From positions 119,493 through 183,492 of the forward strand of contig NZ_CAKZLP010000078.1 of assembly GCF_937127095.1 (NCBI RefSeq): a stretch of DNA of 64,000 bases, in the 5' to 3' direction. The position numbers were made by a program, and so were the translations under genes. The number at the start of each line of letters is the position of its first letter. Position 1 is the stretch's first letter. Source of the DNA: an uncultured Amphritea sp. (GTDB taxonomy: Bacteria; Pseudomonadota; Gammaproteobacteria; Pseudomonadales; Balneatricaceae). This document shows, piece by piece, positions 61,308 to 64,000 of the stretch. Below the pieces are notes generated by a model. The model searched no databases. It saw only the letters and a list, made by a program, of their open reading frames with translations, and was not told where the DNA came from.

Positions 61308-62582
61308 ATGATTCAAGTACTCTCCAGGGTCTGGCCTCTGCTGCTTGGTATTGTGTTCATCATGCTGGGCAACGGTATGCACTTTACCCTGATCGGCCTG
61401 CGTGGTGGGATTGAGGGGTTTTCAGCTCTGGAGCTGGCCATCGTCACCTCGGGTTATTTCATGGGTTTTCTGTCGGGCGCACGTATCTCTCCGCGGATGA
61501 TCCGGCGGGTGGGGCATGTGCGTGTTTTTGCGGCGTTGGGGAGTTTCATGTCGGCGGGGCTGATTACATTCCCGCTGTTAACCGACCCCTGGGCCTGGAC
61601 AGTGCTACGGGTGCTGATTGGCTTTTGTATGTCGGGCGTTTATGTCACCGCCGAGAGCTGGCTGAATAACGCCGCCACCAATGAGACCCGTGGTACGGTG
61701 TTGTCGGCCTACATGATTGCCCAGACACTGGGTATCATCGGCGCGCAGGGGTTACTGACGCTGGGTGATGCGGGAACCTCCGTGCTCTTCATTGGTGCTT
61801 CGATTCTGGTATCGATATCGTTTGCGCCTATCCTTCTCGCGGCGACCTCAGTCCCAGCGGCCGAGGTCGCGCGACCGATGTCCCTGCGTGATCTTTTCAA
61901 GGGCTCACCGCTGGGCACCGTGGGAATATTCCTGCTGGGTATCGTCTATGCCACACAATCGGGCATGGCCGCGATTCTCGGCACCCAGATAGGGCTGACA
62001 GCGACGCAGATCTCACTGTTTGTGGCGATGCTGTTTGCCGGTGCGCTGGTACTGCAATACCCCATCGGCTGGCTATCGGACCGGGTGGATCGGCGCAAGC
62101 TGATCTTCGGCGCGGCCGCTATTGGTGCAGCATCCTGCCTGCTGGGGTGGGTTACCGGCGGCAGCCTGTGGTCGCTGATGGCAGCCGCCTTCTTCGCCGG
62201 TGGGGTGACAACGCCGCTATACGCCCTATTGCTGGCCTATACCAATGATTATCTTGCTGCAGAGGATATGCCCGCGGCTTCCGGGGGGCTGGTTTTCACC
62301 TTCGGGCTGGGCGCTATCGCCGGCCCGCTGGTCACCGGCTGGGGGATGGAAACGTTTGGCCCGTTCACCTTCTGGCTGGTGTTGTGTGCGACGTTCGTTG
62401 CCATCGCGCTCTATGCACTGTATGCGCTGTATCACATGAGCAAACGTTCAGTTGTGTCGGTGGAGGATACCGAAAGCTACCTGTCTGTGCTGCCCACCGC
62501 CTCACCGGTGGCGGTGGAAGCGGCAGGCACCTGGGCCGCCGAGCATGCCCGGGATGAGGCTGAATCCCAAGAGGATAGGTAA
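61308..62582 (+). CDS. MFS transporter (YcaD-like)
   Basis: 424 residues, 12 transmembrane helices. YcaD-like start with LGNGMHFTLIGLRGGIEGFS and GFCMSGVYVTAESWLNNAA; loop DRVDRRKLIFGAA between helices 8 and 9. The C-terminal tail is acidic. Third-position G/C appears higher than in neighbouring genes, a hint of transfer. No neighbour suggests a substrate. Confidence 0.9.
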   Translation: MIQVLSRVWPLLLGIVFIMLGNGMHFTLIGLRGGIEGFSALELAIVTSGYFMGFLSGARISPRMIRRVGHVRVFAALGSFMSAGLITFPLLTDPWAWTVLRVLIGFCMSGVYVTAESWLNNAATNETRGTVLSAYMIAQTLGIIGAQGLLTLGDAGTSVLFIGASILVSISFAPILLAATSVPAAEVARPMSLRDLFKGSPLGTVGIFLLGIVYATQSGMAAILGTQIGLTATQISLFVAMLFAGALVLQYPIGWLSDRVDRRKLIFGAAAIGAASCLLGWVTGGSLWSLMAAAFFAGGVTTPLYALLLAYTNDYLAAEDMPAASGGLVFTFGLGAIAGPLVTGWGMETFGPFTFWLVLCATFVAIALYALYALYHMSKRSVVSVEDTESYLSVLPTASPVAVEAAGTWAAEHARDEAESQEDR

Positions 62583-62799
62583 CAAGGTATCAGCTTTAGG
62601 TTTCAGATCTTATTGGTAGGGCGGGGCTTCAGTGTGCTTACGTGGAGGCCCTTTTATCAAGCGATGTTGGACGGATTAAACGTTGACTAAAAGCGATGTG
62701 AAATGAGCAACCTGTTTGCGCCACAGGGCAGTGCAGAGATCATTGTCGCGACAGACCAATGACCGGAGAACTTATCATGGAGACCCCTTTACTGTGAAT

Positions 62800-63091
62800 A
62801 GACTATCGGTGGTCCAGTTATAAGGCCAATGGTCAGGGGGAGGCTATAAAAATGTGGACACCTCATGCTGTTTATCATGCGCTTGGAGAAACAGTTGCGG
62901 CGCGTACTCTAAGCTATAGAAAGCTTTTCGCAGGTCACCTTGATGATCATATTCTTACCCAGATACGGGATGCATCTAATAAAGGTTTAGCTTTAGGGAA
63001 TGACCGGTTTAAAGAAGAAATCGAGTCATTATCAGGTCGACGCGTGATTGCCTTGAAGCGAGGTCCAAAGCCTAAAAATGAAAAGCTATAG
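62800..63091 (+). pseudogene. Remnant of REP-associated tyrosine transposase (RAYT)
   Basis: Frame reads YRWSSYKANG (62804 on), then TPHAVYHALG, YRKLFAGHLDDHILTQIRDASNKGLALGNDRFKEEIESLSGRRV, which is the C-terminal end of the IS200-like RAYT family (YRWSSYRANA, TNKGxxLGxxRFKEEI). The catalytic HUH and Tyr region is missing, and the reading frame is blocked by stops upstream of 62800. Only the last quarter is left. Confidence 0.75.
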
Positions 63092-63137
63092 TTGTTACAC
63101 AGACCCTAAATAGACCTAATTGACATGTTCATCATAT

Positions 63138-63186
63138 TGTACATGTTAGGGTTCAAGGCTATACTTGTCCTGTAAAGCGTACATGT
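63138..63186 (+). promoter_or_regulatory. yefM-yoeB operator/promoter
   Basis: Two short palindromes with a TGTACA (63138-63143) and GTACAT/ACATGT (63179-63186) core lie just before yefM, as in known YefM-YoeB autoregulated operators. Confidence 0.55.
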
Positions 63187-63195
63187 GGAGGTTCT

Positions 63196-63450
63196 ATGAG
63201 AATTGTGTCTTTTACAGAAGCAAGAAATAGCCTGAAAGCGGTATTAGATTCCGTCGTTAATGACGCAGATACGGCGGTTATTACTCGCCGTGATTCGGAA
63301 GATGCTGTTGTTATGTCGTTAGACTACTACAACAGTCTGATGGAAACGGTGCACTTGCTGCGTTCACCGGCAAATGCTGAGCATTTGAATCGCTCAATTG
63401 AACAATTCAAAGCCGGTAAGGTAACCCGCAGAGACTTGATTGATGAGTAG
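63196..63450 (+). CDS. yefM: Antitoxin YefM
   Basis: 84 residues, Phd/YefM fold (MRIVSFTEARNSLKAVLDSVVNDADTAVITRRDSEDAVVMSLDYYNSL). It binds and neutralises YoeB and represses the operon. The gene overlaps yoeB by 8 bases, which is standard for this pair. Confidence 0.95.
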   Translation: MRIVSFTEARNSLKAVLDSVVNDADTAVITRRDSEDAVVMSLDYYNSLMETVHLLRSPANAEHLNRSIEQFKAGKVTRRDLIDE

Positions 63451-63706
63451 TCGTTTACTGTCATGGACTGACGAATCCTGGAACGATTACCTGTATTGGC
63501 AAACCCAGGACAAAAAAACTCTTAAACGAATAAATAAGCTTATAAACGACGTTAAACGCTCACCTTTTGAAGGTATTGGTAAGCCAGAGCCTTTAAAGGA
63601 AAATCTAGCGGGTTTCTGGTCTCGGCGTATAGATGACACGAATCGATTGGTCTATGCAGTTGATGATAATGCGATTACGATCATCTCGTGTCGTTATCAC
63701 TATTAG
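63443..63706 (+). CDS. yoeB: Toxin YoeB, ribosome-dependent mRNA interferase
   Basis: 87 residues from ATG 63443 (a TTG one codon earlier is possible). YoeB signature: WTDESWNDYLYWQTQDKKTLKRINKLI and FWSRRIDDTNRLVYAVDDNAITIISCRYHY; the catalytic Glu (KPEPLK), Arg and C-terminal His are present, so it is probably active. Confidence 0.95.
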   Translation: MSSRLLSWTDESWNDYLYWQTQDKKTLKRINKLINDVKRSPFEGIGKPEPLKENLAGFWSRRIDDTNRLVYAVDDNAITIISCRYHY

Positions 63707-64000
63707 ATTCAGCTAAAGGGTTCCAGCCCTTTAATCAGGACTTAGTGGGCAAAAGTGAACGGACCAACGGGAACAGATCTATTTTTCCCTAAAAACCTTT
63801 TGCTCTGGCTTTTACCTCGGTGCCCTCTGTGTTCTCTGTGGTGCAATGCGCTCTTTCACAGAATAGCTCCCGCCGCTGACGTTGAGAAAAACAAGGTGTT
63901 CTGTCGCGAGCTAAAGGGGTCATGAGCTAAAGGGGTCAAAGCCGAATGGCACTTACTTAAGCAATAGATCAAGATTGAAGAGGAGGGAAAGGCCGGTTTC
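63707..64000. other. Gene-free window edge with short direct repeat
   Basis: No convincing ORF. A 15-base repeat (GAGCTAAAGGGGTCA) occurs at 63908-63922 and 63924-63938, directly followed by sequence that may be the edge of a mobile element continuing beyond the window. Confidence 0.35.

Overview
The window looks like the chromosome of a marine gammaproteobacterium, probably of the Oceanospirillales/Oceanospirillaceae type. This is inferred from near-balanced base composition, TRAP transporters, the style of the porin and type II secretion (T2SS) genes, and a Vfr/CRP-like site; no rRNA or other taxonomic marker is present.

Positions 1-39079 form one large, mostly leftward locus that appears built for electron transfer at or beyond the outer membrane. 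From right to left it holds: ExeA/GspA and GspB; a rightward pair (membrane-anchored Fe-S flavoprotein and a Sel1/ankyrin protein); a CcmI/NrfG-like TPR protein and a b-type membrane protein; a 21-CxxCH exported cytochrome; a giant 1585-residue exported cytochrome with 63 CxxCH motifs in about 47-residue repeats; a small exported protein; a SPOR-TPR-beta-barrel protein; gspEFGHIJK in one operon with two histidine kinases and an NtrC-type sigma-54 activator; a pseudo-receiver, a Sco protein and a cytochrome c/periplasmic-binding-protein fusion; a 1967-residue beta-helix exoprotein; a two-domain multicopper-oxidase-like protein; and the start of another exported protein. My reading is a porin-cytochrome conduit fed from the inner membrane, with T2SS delivering the surface cytochrome and/or the beta-helix and copper proteins. 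The kinase/kinase/NtrC set together with a Gsp-like system and a multicopper protein recalls Mn(II) oxidation in Pseudomonas putida GB-1 (MnxS1/MnxS2/MnxR and the Gsp-related Xcm pathway). The paired multiheme cytochromes and barrel recall the porin-cytochrome clusters proposed for iron oxidisers. Direction of electron flow and substrate cannot be read from the sequence.

Positions 39189-44141 are housekeeping: photolyase, a DUF523/DUF1722 protein and phosphate acetyltransferase, with a candidate orphan small RNA (about 41796-41973) between the last two. Positions 44896-50930 hold a TRAP transporter operon, an MFS transporter and a LysR regulator, followed by the degraded 3' end of a second DctM gene. 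Positions 50984-60748 hold a small unknown gene, a LuxR regulator and a hydantoinase/oxoprolinase island (hyuB, hyuA, AraC regulator, NCS1 permease, porin). Positions 60838-64000 are accessory DNA: a decayed fragment, an MFS transporter, the remnant of a REP-associated transposase, and a yefM-yoeB toxin-antitoxin pair with its operator.
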